From positions 1 to 14,121 of the forward strand of contig JAFSWA010000101.1 of the NCBI GenBank assembly GCA_017444705.1: DNA of 14,121 bases, given 5' to 3'. This stretch comes from a bacterium (GTDB lineage: Bacteria; Cyanobacteriota; Vampirovibrionia; Gastranaerophilales; Gastranaerophilaceae). Shown here piece after piece: positions 6,087 through 13,001 of this stretch. Position numbers and translations under genes: made by a program. Positions within the stretch are counted from its first letter, which is position 1; each line of letters starts with the position of its first letter. The notes below the pieces were generated by a model. It saw nothing but the letters and a program-made list of their open reading frames with translations, searched no databases and had not been told where the DNA came from.

Positions 6087-6977
6087 TTAATCAATTATAA
6101 TCTCTTTTTCTTCACGATAATTTACAAGTCCGTATTTTGATTTCGGAATTTTTCTGACAAATTTTCTCAATGTATAAATAACCGAAACTTTGCTTGAATT
6201 TCTTGCTTTTGAATAAAATTTAACAAGTTTTGCCGCCTCAAAGATTATTTTTTCATCAATCGGTTTATCCTGTTTTTTTATTATTATATGAGCACTCGGA
6301 CTGTCTTTCAAGTGCAGCCATATATCTTCACTTGAAGCAATTTTTGACAAAAGCCAATCATTTTGAAAGTGATTTTTACCTATGTAAACATCAAATTCGT
6401 TAATTGTTATATTTTCAATTTTTTGGAGAGTTTTTGTCTTTTTAGAGGGCTTTTCTTTTTCAAAATTTTCCTTAAACTCTCGTAAATCCTCGGAAGTTTC
6501 AATTAATTCCGCCGACAACTCAGCTTCTTTTAAGTATTCAAGATAATCTCTTGTTTCATCAAGTCGATGCTTTGTATATTCAAAAGTTTTTTTGTTTTTT
6601 GAATAGTCTTTATAATATTTTTGTGCGTTTTTGCTCGCAGACAAATTCTCGTCAAGTTTTATTTTTGTTTCTTCATTTGTCGCAAAGTTATTGGCAATAA
6701 GCCATTTATCACCGATTTTTATTTTATATATATTTGCAAAAATCAAATCTCCGAAAAGTTTATATTTTTCAAATTCTTTTGCCTTTTCAACTTCATTTTC
6801 CATTTTTTCAAGTAATTTTTGCTGTTTTTTAATTTTTCTCTCAATTAGATTTTTTAAATTGGATTTCAAATTTTTTAATATCGCTTCATTTTGGCATTTT
6901 GACCAGTAAAAATCAATTGCGGTATTGAAATCAGTTTCTTTGTAATTTTCGTCTTTTTTAAAAAGAAAAATCATCAT
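6087..6977 (-). CDS. NFACT/RqcH-like protein, C-terminal part (coiled coil + NFACT-R), other frame
   Basis: This frame encodes the second half of an Fbp/NFACT (RqcH-like) protein. After a few residues (MMIFLFKKDENYK) comes the stretch NTAIDFYWSKC, matching the 'FeSlsemLDaFYsek' segment that precedes the coiled coil in intact homologues. Residues ~30-185 are a long charged coiled coil. Residues ~195-290 are the NFACT-R (DUF814) domain: FDVYIGKNHFQNDWLLSKIA, then EDIWLHLKDSPSAH, then FEAAKLVKFYSKAR, then YGLVNYREEK. The usual 'GSH' is SAH here. Its frame is +1 relative to the upstream half, with a 20-nt overlap; the ATGATG at 6977 has no Shine-Dalgarno, so independent initiation looks poor. It is most likely expressed as one ~531-residue protein through a +1 shift at ~6958-6964, or the break is a sequencing/assembly indel or a true mutation. 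In RqcH the protein tags stalled nascent chains on 50S subunits with alanine tails. Confidence 0.8.
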   Translation of the reverse strand: MMIFLFKKDENYKETDFNTAIDFYWSKCQNEAILKNLKSNLKNLIERKIKKQQKLLEKMENEVEKAKEFEKYKLFGDLIFANIYKIKIGDKWLIANNFATNEETKIKLDENLSASKNAQKYYKDYSKNKKTFEYTKHRLDETRDYLEYLKEAELSAELIETSEDLREFKENFEKEKPSKKTKTLQKIENITINEFDVYIGKNHFQNDWLLSKIASSEDIWLHLKDSPSAHIIIKKQDKPIDEKIIFEAAKLVKFYSKARNSSKVSVIYTLRKFVRKIPKSKYGLVNYREEKEIIID

Positions 6978-6981
6978 TATT
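6957..6981 (-). other. Candidate +1 frameshift site (UUU-UAA-A) joining the two NFACT halves
   Basis: On the minus strand the first frame reads ...gat gat ttt tct ttt taa aaa. A single-nucleotide forward slip of the P-site tRNA-Phe from UUU to the overlapping UUU (T run 6964-6960) avoids the UAA. It continues ...ttt aaa aaa gac = FKKDEN, directly into the second half of the NFACT protein. This is the arrangement of the known prfB-type shift, where a slippery codon precedes a stop. No upstream Shine-Dalgarno-like stimulator is evident. Loss of one T from the T5 run by sequencing error, mutation or polymerase slippage would have the same effect. Confidence 0.55.
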
Positions 6982-7683
6982 TATAAAAATTTTTGGTTCA
7001 CAAAACATCTTATTCAGTTTGTCAAAATCATAATCCGAATCTTCCAAAATCGGGTAAGTCAGATAATAAAAAGTATTTTGGGCAGTTTTTTTTTCTTTTT
7101 CAAACTCCTCTTTTGTTGTTTTCAAAAAATCTTTTTTAATTTTTTGGGGCGGATAAACATAAGGTAATCCGCCCGCCAATTCTCTTATCTGACTTTTTTC
7201 TTCCCCAACATTATGCATGCAGCCTAAAATTTCACCCGCACTACGATTTTTTGAACCGTCAACATTATATAAAATAATATTGCTGTGTCTGCCCATAAGC
7301 TCAATGGCAAGACAAATCTCAATTTTTTCCCCGATTTCATTATAATTTTCAAAATACAGTTCCAAAATTCTTTCATAATCCGGAATTTCCGCTCTTACTA
7401 TTTTGGCATTTTCAAGATATTTTCTTAGAAGCATACAAAACATTGGCGGAACTTTCGGTATTTCAATTTCACGTTTTCTTAAATTTTCATCACTTGCAAA
7501 ACATACATGAAAAAAATTCGGTGAAATATTCACATAAAATTTTTTTGTTTTATGATGATTTCTTAAATGTATAATAAGCTCTTTTCTGCTTGGCTGCTGA
7601 ATTTTTTGAATTTTCGCATTAGTCAAAAAATCCAAATTCTCATCATAAAAATTCTTTAATAAAAAGGAACAAAAACTTTTCAT
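6958..7683 (-). CDS. NFACT/RqcH-like protein, N-terminal part (NFACT-N domain)
   Basis: The 241 residues correspond to the N-terminal half of the Fbp/NFACT family. Matches: ITKIHQP-like segment AKIQKIQQPSRKELIIHLR (residues ~23-41), VPPMFCMLLRKYLENAKI (~78-95), and IELMGRHSNIILYN (~127-140). The conserved 'DR' pair of RqcH (needed for tRNA binding in Bacillus) is YERI here, i.e. Glu-Arg. A helix-hairpin-helix region usually follows NFACT-N; here only ~60-75 residues separate the PPQ motif from the coiled-coil entry, much shorter than the ~120 of Bacillus RqcH, so that part is reduced. The ATG at 7683 gives the usual family N-terminus; the ribosome site is weak (GTGAGA). It lies 23 nt after the GT9 stop. 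TAA at 6960-6958 ends this frame inside the overlap with the second half. Confidence 0.8.
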   Translation of the reverse strand: MKSFCSFLLKNFYDENLDFLTNAKIQKIQQPSRKELIIHLRNHHKTKKFYVNISPNFFHVCFASDENLRKREIEIPKVPPMFCMLLRKYLENAKIVRAEIPDYERILELYFENYNEIGEKIEICLAIELMGRHSNIILYNVDGSKNRSAGEILGCMHNVGEEKSQIRELAGGLPYVYPPQKIKKDFLKTTKEEFEKEKKTAQNTFYYLTYPILEDSDYDFDKLNKMFCEPKIFINNDDFSF

Positions 7684-7706
7684 AATCTCACAAGGATTAT
7701 TATACC

Positions 7707-8741
7707 TTAAAAAATCTTGTCAATTGCTTTTTTAACCTGTTCAACCGTAATATCGGTAAGGCATTTTAAATTATTTTTACATTTCTTTTTTAACCCGCAG
7801 GGACGACACTCAACCTCTGCTGTCAAAAGAATATTTGTGCCGGATTTACAAGGATATGCACCCCATTTTTTCTCATTCATAGGCCCGTAGAGTCCTATTA
7901 CTCTTGTTTTTACGGATGCCGCCATGTGAAGATTTCCGCTGTCAATTCCTATCATTAAATCAGCATGCTTTATTGCTGATAAACTCTCTTTTAAGTTGAA
8001 TTTTCCGCAAAAATTAACAGGCTTTATTTTTAATTCGCTTTTTATACAAGATAAAATTTCTTTGTATTTATTAGCATCATTTTTTGTTCCTAAAAACAGG
8101 ATTTGAGCATTTTTTTCATTTGAAATATACTCAATTATTTTTGCCCATTTTTCTTTTGTCCACTCTTTTTGCGGCGTTGAAGCGGTAGCATGAATTACAA
8201 CTTTTTTTGCATCTTTTATTCCATTTTCTTCAAAAATAGCTTTTATTTTATCTTCTGTTTTTTCATCAATAAAATTTTCCAAATAAGTATCTTCAACCTT
8301 TAAATTATCGGCTCTCAAAATATCCAAGAAACTCTCAATTTCATGTTTATTTTTATTATAGGGGACCTTTTTGGTAAGCAAAAATCCTCTGCACTCCGTA
8401 TCAAAGCCTATTCTTTCCTTAGCTCCTGACAAAAAAGCAAAAATTGCACTTGACAATGAACGCTTTAAAACATAGATTTTATCATACTTTTCTTTTCTCA
8501 GAAGTTTCACATAACCCCAAAAAGATTTTTTTTCGCCTGTTTCATATTCAAATTTTTTTGTTGTGTCAAAAAATATCAAATTGTTGACATAAGGGCAATC
8601 TTCAAGAATTTCACCACTGCCTGTTGAAACAAGCATATCAATTTGAGCATCGGGATAATTATATCTGAGATTTCTCAAAAATGGTACACTCAAAAGGGTA
8701 TCGCCTATAAATCTGTATCTTATGACCAATATTTTTTTCAT
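7707..8741 (-). CDS. Glycosyltransferase family 9 (LPS heptosyltransferase type)
   Basis: A 344-aa GT-B glycosyltransferase of the ADP-heptose:LPS heptosyltransferase family, expected to add a sugar to the LPS inner core on the cytoplasmic face. The N-terminal KKILVIRYRFIGDTLLSVP (residues 2-20) contains the family's G-D pair (D14, matching the catalytic-region Asp of WaaC/WaaF). The nucleotide-sugar half has VVIHATASTPQKEWTKEKW (~185-203), then VNFCGKFNLKESLSAI, then LMIGIDSGNLHMAA (~261-274) and VIGLYGP. The C-terminus has a Cys cluster (CRPCGLKKKC ... C) common in the family. Length is typical. Its ATG overlaps the LpxK stop by 4 nt (ATGA), and the Shine-Dalgarno GAGGAG is inside lpxK, so translation is coupled. 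The neighbour LpxK supports an LPS role, but the exact donor and acceptor (WaaC, WaaF or another) cannot be fixed. Confidence 0.88.
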   Translation of the reverse strand: MKKILVIRYRFIGDTLLSVPFLRNLRYNYPDAQIDMLVSTGSGEILEDCPYVNNLIFFDTTKKFEYETGEKKSFWGYVKLLRKEKYDKIYVLKRSLSSAIFAFLSGAKERIGFDTECRGFLLTKKVPYNKNKHEIESFLDILRADNLKVEDTYLENFIDEKTEDKIKAIFEENGIKDAKKVVIHATASTPQKEWTKEKWAKIIEYISNEKNAQILFLGTKNDANKYKEILSCIKSELKIKPVNFCGKFNLKESLSAIKHADLMIGIDSGNLHMAASVKTRVIGLYGPMNEKKWGAYPCKSGTNILLTAEVECRPCGLKKKCKNNLKCLTDITVEQVKKAIDKIF

Positions 8742-9784
8742 AACAAAATCTCCTCTATATTTATGTTAGGAACCAGTTTAGCCGCATATATTTTTATTTT
8801 TTTCGCATTTTGTAAATTTTTTATTTTTACCGCATCTTTTTCAGTCGTAATTAAAGCGGAAACGCCATGTTCCCCCGCTTTTTTTATAAGATATTCAATA
8901 TCTTCTTCGCTATATCTGTGATGGTCTTCAAAAACTTCCTGAGCCGCAACATTTGCAGTCAAAAGATTAAAAAACTGTTCAGGCTGACCTATCGCACAAA
9001 AAGCCAAAACTCTTTCATAATTGAACGGCTCATTTGTTTCTATATTATATGGAGTGTCGAGTTTCATATCGCAGAGAAAAACAGGTCGATTCAAAGCCCG
9101 TTCAAGCACTCTTTTATAACCTCGAAGTCCCCTGTTATGATTTTTTTTATTTACAATTATTATTTTATCGGCACGATATATTTCCGTAAGCGGTTCTCTC
9201 AAAGGACCTGCCGGCAAAATCAACTCATTTCCGAATTTTTTTTCACCGTCAATTACAAGTATATTCAAATCTCTCTTAACTTTTCTGTGCTGAAAACCGT
9301 CATCAAGAAGAAAAGTATTACAGCCTGTTTTTTGTTTATAAAACTCTATTCCTTTTTTCCTGTTCGAGCAAGTTACAACAGCAGCCCCTTTACAATTTTT
9401 TGCAAGCCAATACGGCTCATCACCTGCCATAGGAGCATCATAATAAATTTTTTCGCCGTCAGAAATGAGGTTTGGTATTTTATTGTTCAATTTTCCCTTA
9501 TATCCTCTTGAAACAATACAAACCTTTTCTCCTTTTTGGGTTAAAAAATTTGCAATTTCCGCAGTCAGAGGAGTTTTTCCCGTTCCGCCGGTTGTAAGAT
9601 TTCCGATAGAAATAACCCTGCAACCCGTATCATAAGACTTTAAAATATTTTTTTTATAAAGATAATTTTTAATCGAACTTCCTATAAAATAAGGAATAGA
9701 AACAATTTTCAGCCCAAACAGAACACTTTTATCAATTCCGTTTAATTCTTTTTTATAATGAAGTTTTGAAATATATGTTTTCAT
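8738..9784 (-). CDS. lpxK: Tetraacyldisaccharide 4'-kinase (lipid A biosynthesis)
   Basis: A 348-aa membrane-associated kinase that phosphorylates the 4'-position of the tetraacylated disaccharide 1-phosphate to give lipid IVA, using ATP at the inner face of the cytoplasmic membrane. Diagnostic blocks: N-terminal membrane-contact helix (residues ~20-45), ISIGNLTTGGTGKTPLTAEI with Walker A at 61-72, and VSRGYKG (91-97). Then come MAGDEPYWLA (119-128), LLDDGFQHRKVKRDLNIL (159-176) and LPAGPLREPL (190-199). TEKDAVK lies near the C-terminus. Length matches LpxK (~330-350). It starts 2 nt after the MlaD stop with no evident Shine-Dalgarno, so translation is likely coupled to mlaD. Its presence is the main evidence for an LPS-type outer membrane. 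Confidence 0.96.
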   Translation of the reverse strand: MKTYISKLHYKKELNGIDKSVLFGLKIVSIPYFIGSSIKNYLYKKNILKSYDTGCRVISIGNLTTGGTGKTPLTAEIANFLTQKGEKVCIVSRGYKGKLNNKIPNLISDGEKIYYDAPMAGDEPYWLAKNCKGAAVVTCSNRKKGIEFYKQKTGCNTFLLDDGFQHRKVKRDLNILVIDGEKKFGNELILPAGPLREPLTEIYRADKIIIVNKKNHNRGLRGYKRVLERALNRPVFLCDMKLDTPYNIETNEPFNYERVLAFCAIGQPEQFFNLLTANVAAQEVFEDHHRYSEEDIEYLIKKAGEHGVSALITTEKDAVKIKNLQNAKKIKIYAAKLVPNINIEEILL

Positions 9785-9786
9785 TT

Positions 9787-11151
9787 TTAGAACATTAATC
9801 TGAAAAGTAAAAATCTTTTATTCAATTTTTCTGAGAACTTTTTAGCGTTCTTAGATGTTTCACTTGCATCATTAATTGTTGAAATGATTTTATCTTTTTC
9901 GGTTGTGCCAATATCATTTACTAATTTTAGAGTTGTATTTAGCTGTTCAAGTGCTAAATCAAGTTTATCAACCGTATCAACAACTTTACGCTTTAACGCC
10001 TCATCTTTTGACATATCATTAATATAGTCTGATATTTCTGCCAAGTTCTTAGACATTGAATTTATATTAGCCAAAGTGGCTTTTGTCTGAGGGTCTTCAA
10101 TTATCGTATTAAGATTATTGGAAAGTTTTGAAACGGATTTAGTTGCGTTAGAAACATTTTTAATCAAATCTTCATCTGATAAAAGTGCATTGAGTGAATC
10201 CGTTATATTCAAAATTCTTTCCGTAATTTTATCTGCCTGAGCAGTCAAAGCCAAAAGCTCAGCTTTTGAAGTATCTATAAGAATTTCAGCTTTTTCCAAA
10301 GTCGTATTTGCTTTAAATGTCAACGTATTAAGATTTTTAGCGGTTTCTTGCAAATCTGCAATAACTTCCTGTGAAAGAATTGCACTTATTTTTTCGTTAG
10401 TTTCCGTTAATGCCTGAGCCGATTTATATTGAAGCTCCATAAAATCAACCAATCTCATAGGCTCAATTATAGTGAATTTGTTTTCTGTCTGAGGAAGCAG
10501 AAGTTTTTCTCCGCTCAAAAGACTGATTCTTAATTTTTCACCGTTATTCCCGTCAGGGAGTATTTTTGCTCCTATTTCAGAGGGGATAATAAGTCCGGGC
10601 ATATTTATAATGTAGGTTATTTTATAGACCTTTGCGGTCGGATATTTGACTTTTTCTTCAGAGGGAAGTGTTGCGGTTTGAACAATTTCGACATTTTTAA
10701 CAATACCGACTTTGTGATAATCACCGCTTAGCTGCATTTCAACTTCATTTCCCTTTTTGAGAACTTTTTCGTTTCCGGTAACCGGAATATAAATTATTCT
10801 GTTTCTCGGAGGAGTAATTTCCAAAAATTGTTCACCTATTAAGCCCGACTGCTGGATAGAGATTTCAGACGCATAGGGAATATCAATATTATTTTCCGTA
10901 ATAACAAATTTTAATTTAACATAACTGTTTTCCCCTTCAATAACGGGTATAACCTCTTCAACCTGACCTACTCTGTATCCCATAATCTGAACGGCAGACC
11001 CCGGCCGCATCCCGTTTACATCTTTAAATTCAACTGTTATTCTTTCTGAGGATGACAAAGAACGACCTTTTACCCACATTATGCTGAAAATCAGTATAAA
11101 TAATGCGGTTATGGTTAATATTCCTACTTTTACAGATGATGAAAATCTCAT
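9787..11151 (-). CDS. mlaD: MlaD-type MCE domain protein with long helical C-terminus
   Basis: A 454-aa substrate-binding MCE protein of the Mla/TGD lipid transporter, anchored in the inner membrane with its body in the periplasm. Residues ~8-28 are one transmembrane helix (VGILTITALFILIFSIMW). Residues ~38-114 are the MCE domain: VEFKDVNGMRPGSAVQIMGY, then VGQVEEV, then IQQSGLIGEQFLEITPP. Residues ~115-230 add a beta-rich extension with no clear match. Residues ~235-440 are almost entirely heptad-like helix (Leu/Asn/Thr/Lys rich; LNTLTFKANTTLEKAEILI; SVSKLSNNLNTII), ending in a hydrophobic FLLFRLMF. E. coli MlaD is only ~180 aa, so this form resembles the longer PqiB/TGD2/Mce types, in which helices form a tunnel or needle. 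A good AAAAGGA precedes the ATG. It sits between mlaF and lpxK. Confidence 0.92.
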   Translation of the reverse strand: MRFSSSVKVGILTITALFILIFSIMWVKGRSLSSSERITVEFKDVNGMRPGSAVQIMGYRVGQVEEVIPVIEGENSYVKLKFVITENNIDIPYASEISIQQSGLIGEQFLEITPPRNRIIYIPVTGNEKVLKKGNEVEMQLSGDYHKVGIVKNVEIVQTATLPSEEKVKYPTAKVYKITYIINMPGLIIPSEIGAKILPDGNNGEKLRISLLSGEKLLLPQTENKFTIIEPMRLVDFMELQYKSAQALTETNEKISAILSQEVIADLQETAKNLNTLTFKANTTLEKAEILIDTSKAELLALTAQADKITERILNITDSLNALLSDEDLIKNVSNATKSVSKLSNNLNTIIEDPQTKATLANINSMSKNLAEISDYINDMSKDEALKRKVVDTVDKLDLALEQLNTTLKLVNDIGTTEKDKIISTINDASETSKNAKKFSEKLNKRFLLFRLMF

Positions 11152-11194
11152 AATTTTCCTTTTTTATTTTTCATTTTACTACAAATTTCATCTT

Positions 11195-11203
11195 GTTATA
11201 TCA
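11195..11203 (-). promoter_or_regulatory. Possible internal promoter upstream of mlaD
   Basis: In the 67-nt gap between mlaF and mlaD the minus strand reads TGATATAAC, one base from a full extended -10. A transcript starting near 11188 would carry the mlaD Shine-Dalgarno. No -35 was identified. This could allow mlaD-lpxK-GT9 to be transcribed apart from mlaEF. Confidence 0.3.
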
Positions 11204-11218
11204 TACATTTACCTTATT

Positions 11219-11941
11219 TTATGATGTCAACATTTGCATAGGACCCTCGATTGAAGAATTAATAAACTGTTTTGCATAAGGGTTTTCACTTTGATTCATT
11301 TCTTCGGGAGTTCCCTCAAAAACAATTTTTCCGCCATAAAACATTATAACTCGGTCAGCACAATTTCTTATAGTCGAAAGTTGGTGAGTTACAATTATCG
11401 AAGTTACACCTAATTCTCTTTTTAGAGTATTAATATAATTTTCAATAACGGTTGAAGTAATCGGGTCAAGTCCTGCTGTCGGTTCGTCATACAAAATTAC
11501 CTGCGGATTTGTAACAATAGCTCTCGCAAAACTGACCCTTTTTTGCATACCGCCTGATAATTCGTGAGGATATTTTTTTTCAATTCCCTCTAAACCTACA
11601 ACTTTTAATTTATCCTCAACTATTTTTTTAATTTCTTCCTTGGAATACTTTTTTCTTAAATCTTTTCTTTCATGCAATGCAAACGAAATATTATCAAAGA
11701 TATTTAAAGAGTCAAATAATGCCGAATACTGAAAAACAAGTGCAACTTCATCTGATTTAAGGCTTATTTTACCTTCATCCGCTTTTATAAGACCTGAAAT
11801 AATTTTCAAAACGGTGCTTTTTCCCGAACCGGAAAACCCAATTATCGCAAGCGAAGAACCGTCATTAACTTCAAAGGAAATATTATCTAAAACTTTTTTC
11901 CCGTCAAATACTTTTGTTAAATTTTCTACTTTAATGCTCAT
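11219..11941 (-). CDS. mlaF: MlaF-type ABC transporter ATPase
   Basis: A 240-aa cytoplasmic ATPase that powers the MlaE permease for phospholipid transport. It has all ABC motifs: Walker A GFSGSGKST (35-43), Q-loop Gln71, signature LSGGMQKR (128-135; GMxxR is typical of MlaF/TGD3), Walker B VILYDEP (148-154), D-loop AGLDP and switch His186 (THQL). The C-terminal ~25 residues (PYAKQFINSSIEGP) resemble the MlaF tail that contacts the partner subunit. It starts 10 nt after the mlaE stop, with only a weak purine-rich ribosome site (AGAGAG). No STAS-domain MlaB gene is found next to it in this window. Confidence 0.95.
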   Translation of the reverse strand: MSIKVENLTKVFDGKKVLDNISFEVNDGSSLAIIGFSGSGKSTVLKIISGLIKADEGKISLKSDEVALVFQYSALFDSLNIFDNISFALHERKDLRKKYSKEEIKKIVEDKLKVVGLEGIEKKYPHELSGGMQKRVSFARAIVTNPQVILYDEPTAGLDPITSTVIENYINTLKRELGVTSIIVTHQLSTIRNCADRVIMFYGGKIVFEGTPEEMNQSENPYAKQFINSSIEGPMQMLTS

Positions 11942-11951
11942 AATTTTCTCT

Positions 11952-12755
11952 CTAAAAATAAAATCCTAACGCAAATATGTAATCAATAATAACAATGGCG
12001 ATAAACGACCATACAACCGCCTGCGTAGTCGCAATACCGACTCCCTGAGCTCCGCCCTTTGCACGAATTCCGCAACTGCAACTTATAAGTGCAATTGCAA
12101 ATCCGAAACAAGAAGCCTTTAAAGTTGCGACCAATATATCTTTTACAAACAACCCGTACCAAACCGAATTGATGTAATTAAGCCAACTGATTTTTGCACT
12201 GACAACAGAAGCCCAACCCGCCGTGAAAATACCGAAAGCAGATGCTATAAGAACAACAACAGGCATCATAAAAACTCCTGCCAAAACCCTTGGCACAAAC
12301 AAATATCTGAAATAAGAAACCTTTAAAGCTTCCATTGCATTAATTTGATCGGTAACTTTCATTGTCGCAATTTCCGACGCAAAAGCCGCTCCAATCATTG
12401 AGATTATCGCAAATCCTGCCATTATAGTTCCCATTTCTCTTGTCATAATAAGTGAAATCAATGCACCGACAGCACCTCCGCCACCTTGTTTAACCATTTC
12501 CGGAGCAACTTGAATAGATATAATTATCGAAGTCATTCCGACTATCGATAGTGATATAGGCAGAGAATCAAACGCAAATCGTGAACATTGTCTGATTAAT
12601 TCTCCTATATTTATGTCCAATTTTATAATATATTTCAAAGTATTTATAAATTGCTCAACTATACAACCGAATGTATCAAGAAATTCCGTTAATTGAAAAG
12701 AAATTAACCTTATAACCTGATATGTTGCTGTATCTTTGAATTTAAAAGTAACCAT
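11952..12755 (-). CDS. mlaE: MlaE-type ABC permease (copy A, first gene of the Mla operon)
   Basis: A 267-aa integral membrane permease of the MlaE/TGD1 family. Hydrophobic segments, LPISLSIVGMTSIIISIQ (65-82), and the central block MTREMGTIMAGFAII then SEIATMKVTDQINAMEALKV (104-146) identify it. PRVLAGVFMMPVVVLIASAFG and a C-terminal hydrophobic end (DYIFALGFYF) complete the fold. The usual GRAG-S-A stretch reads SMIGAA here (119-124), so a normally conserved Arg is lost, and the 'DP' after MxxLKV is SY. I chose the ATG at 12755: an upstream in-frame TTG (12812) would put its first codons inside a perfect TATAAT. Neither start has a clear Shine-Dalgarno; the longer form would be 286 aa. Copy B at 3358-4089 is the more canonical paralogue. 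Confidence 0.9.
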   Translation of the reverse strand: MVTFKFKDTATYQVIRLISFQLTEFLDTFGCIVEQFINTLKYIIKLDINIGELIRQCSRFAFDSLPISLSIVGMTSIIISIQVAPEMVKQGGGGAVGALISLIMTREMGTIMAGFAIISMIGAAFASEIATMKVTDQINAMEALKVSYFRYLFVPRVLAGVFMMPVVVLIASAFGIFTAGWASVVSAKISWLNYINSVWYGLFVKDILVATLKASCFGFAIALISCSCGIRAKGGAQGVGIATTQAVVWSFIAIVIIDYIFALGFYF

Positions 12756-12803
12756 AATTTTATAATAATCTAAATTAAATTTTTGGGCAAATAATATAAA
12801 CCT

Positions 12804-12809
12804 ATTATA
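12804..12809 (-). promoter_or_regulatory. Probable -10 element of the Mla/LPS operon
   Basis: The minus strand reads TATAAT at 12809-12804, preceded by TTTG. The predicted start near 12797 leaves a ~42-nt leader before the ATG at 12755. No strong -35 is seen 17 nt upstream. Its position argues against translation from the TTG at 12812. Confidence 0.5.
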
Positions 12810-12921
12810 CAAATGAAATTTTTTAATAAAAAGCTGTTGAATATTTGAACCCCACTCAAAGAAATTGCGTTATCGGACAAAACTTAATTTATATGCCGTA
12901 AACTTTCTGTTTGAGATTTCG

Positions 12922-12944
12922 TTAAACAGTGCCTAAACTGTTAA
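12922..12944. promoter_or_regulatory. Imperfect inverted repeat in the mlaE/rhodanese divergent region
   Basis: AACAGT (12925-12930) and ACTGTT (12937-12942) form a 6-bp inverted repeat with a 6-nt spacer; the arms extend as TTAAACAGT/ACTGTTAA with one bulged A. A competing pairing exists with CTGTTT at 12907-12912. It could be an operator or a transcript hairpin; there is no direct evidence for either. Confidence 0.35.
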
Positions 12945-12989
12945 CTACAACGGTAATGTTTTTTTCTTTTATATGTATATATTTAAAAT

Positions 12990-12996
12990 AGGAGGG
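12990..12996 (+). promoter_or_regulatory. Strong Shine-Dalgarno of the rhodanese gene
   Basis: AGGAGGG lies 5 nt before the ATG at 13002, the best ribosome site in the window. It fixes the start of the rhodanese gene and contrasts with the several genes here that have none. Confidence 0.85.
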
Positions 12997-13001
12997 AAAT
13001 T

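Noticed and set aside
6077..6094. TTG start giving a tagD protein six residues longer
   Set aside because: It contains the Shine-Dalgarno of the ATG at 6076, and family members begin MKKVITYG.
7699..7723. Perfect TTGACA and TATAAT on the minus strand before the NFACT gene
   Set aside because: The spacer is 13 nt, too short for a sigma70 promoter, and TTGACA is coding sequence (IDKIF end) of the GT9 gene.
8867..9511. 214-codon open frame antisense to lpxK
   Set aside because: It lies opposite a clearly conserved gene, is Phe/Ile/Lys-rich as expected from antisense AT-rich coding, and has no start signal.
12756..12812. TTG start giving a 286-aa MlaE
   Set aside because: Its first codons are the TATAAT promoter element, so the mRNA probably starts downstream. 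Kept as an alternative only.
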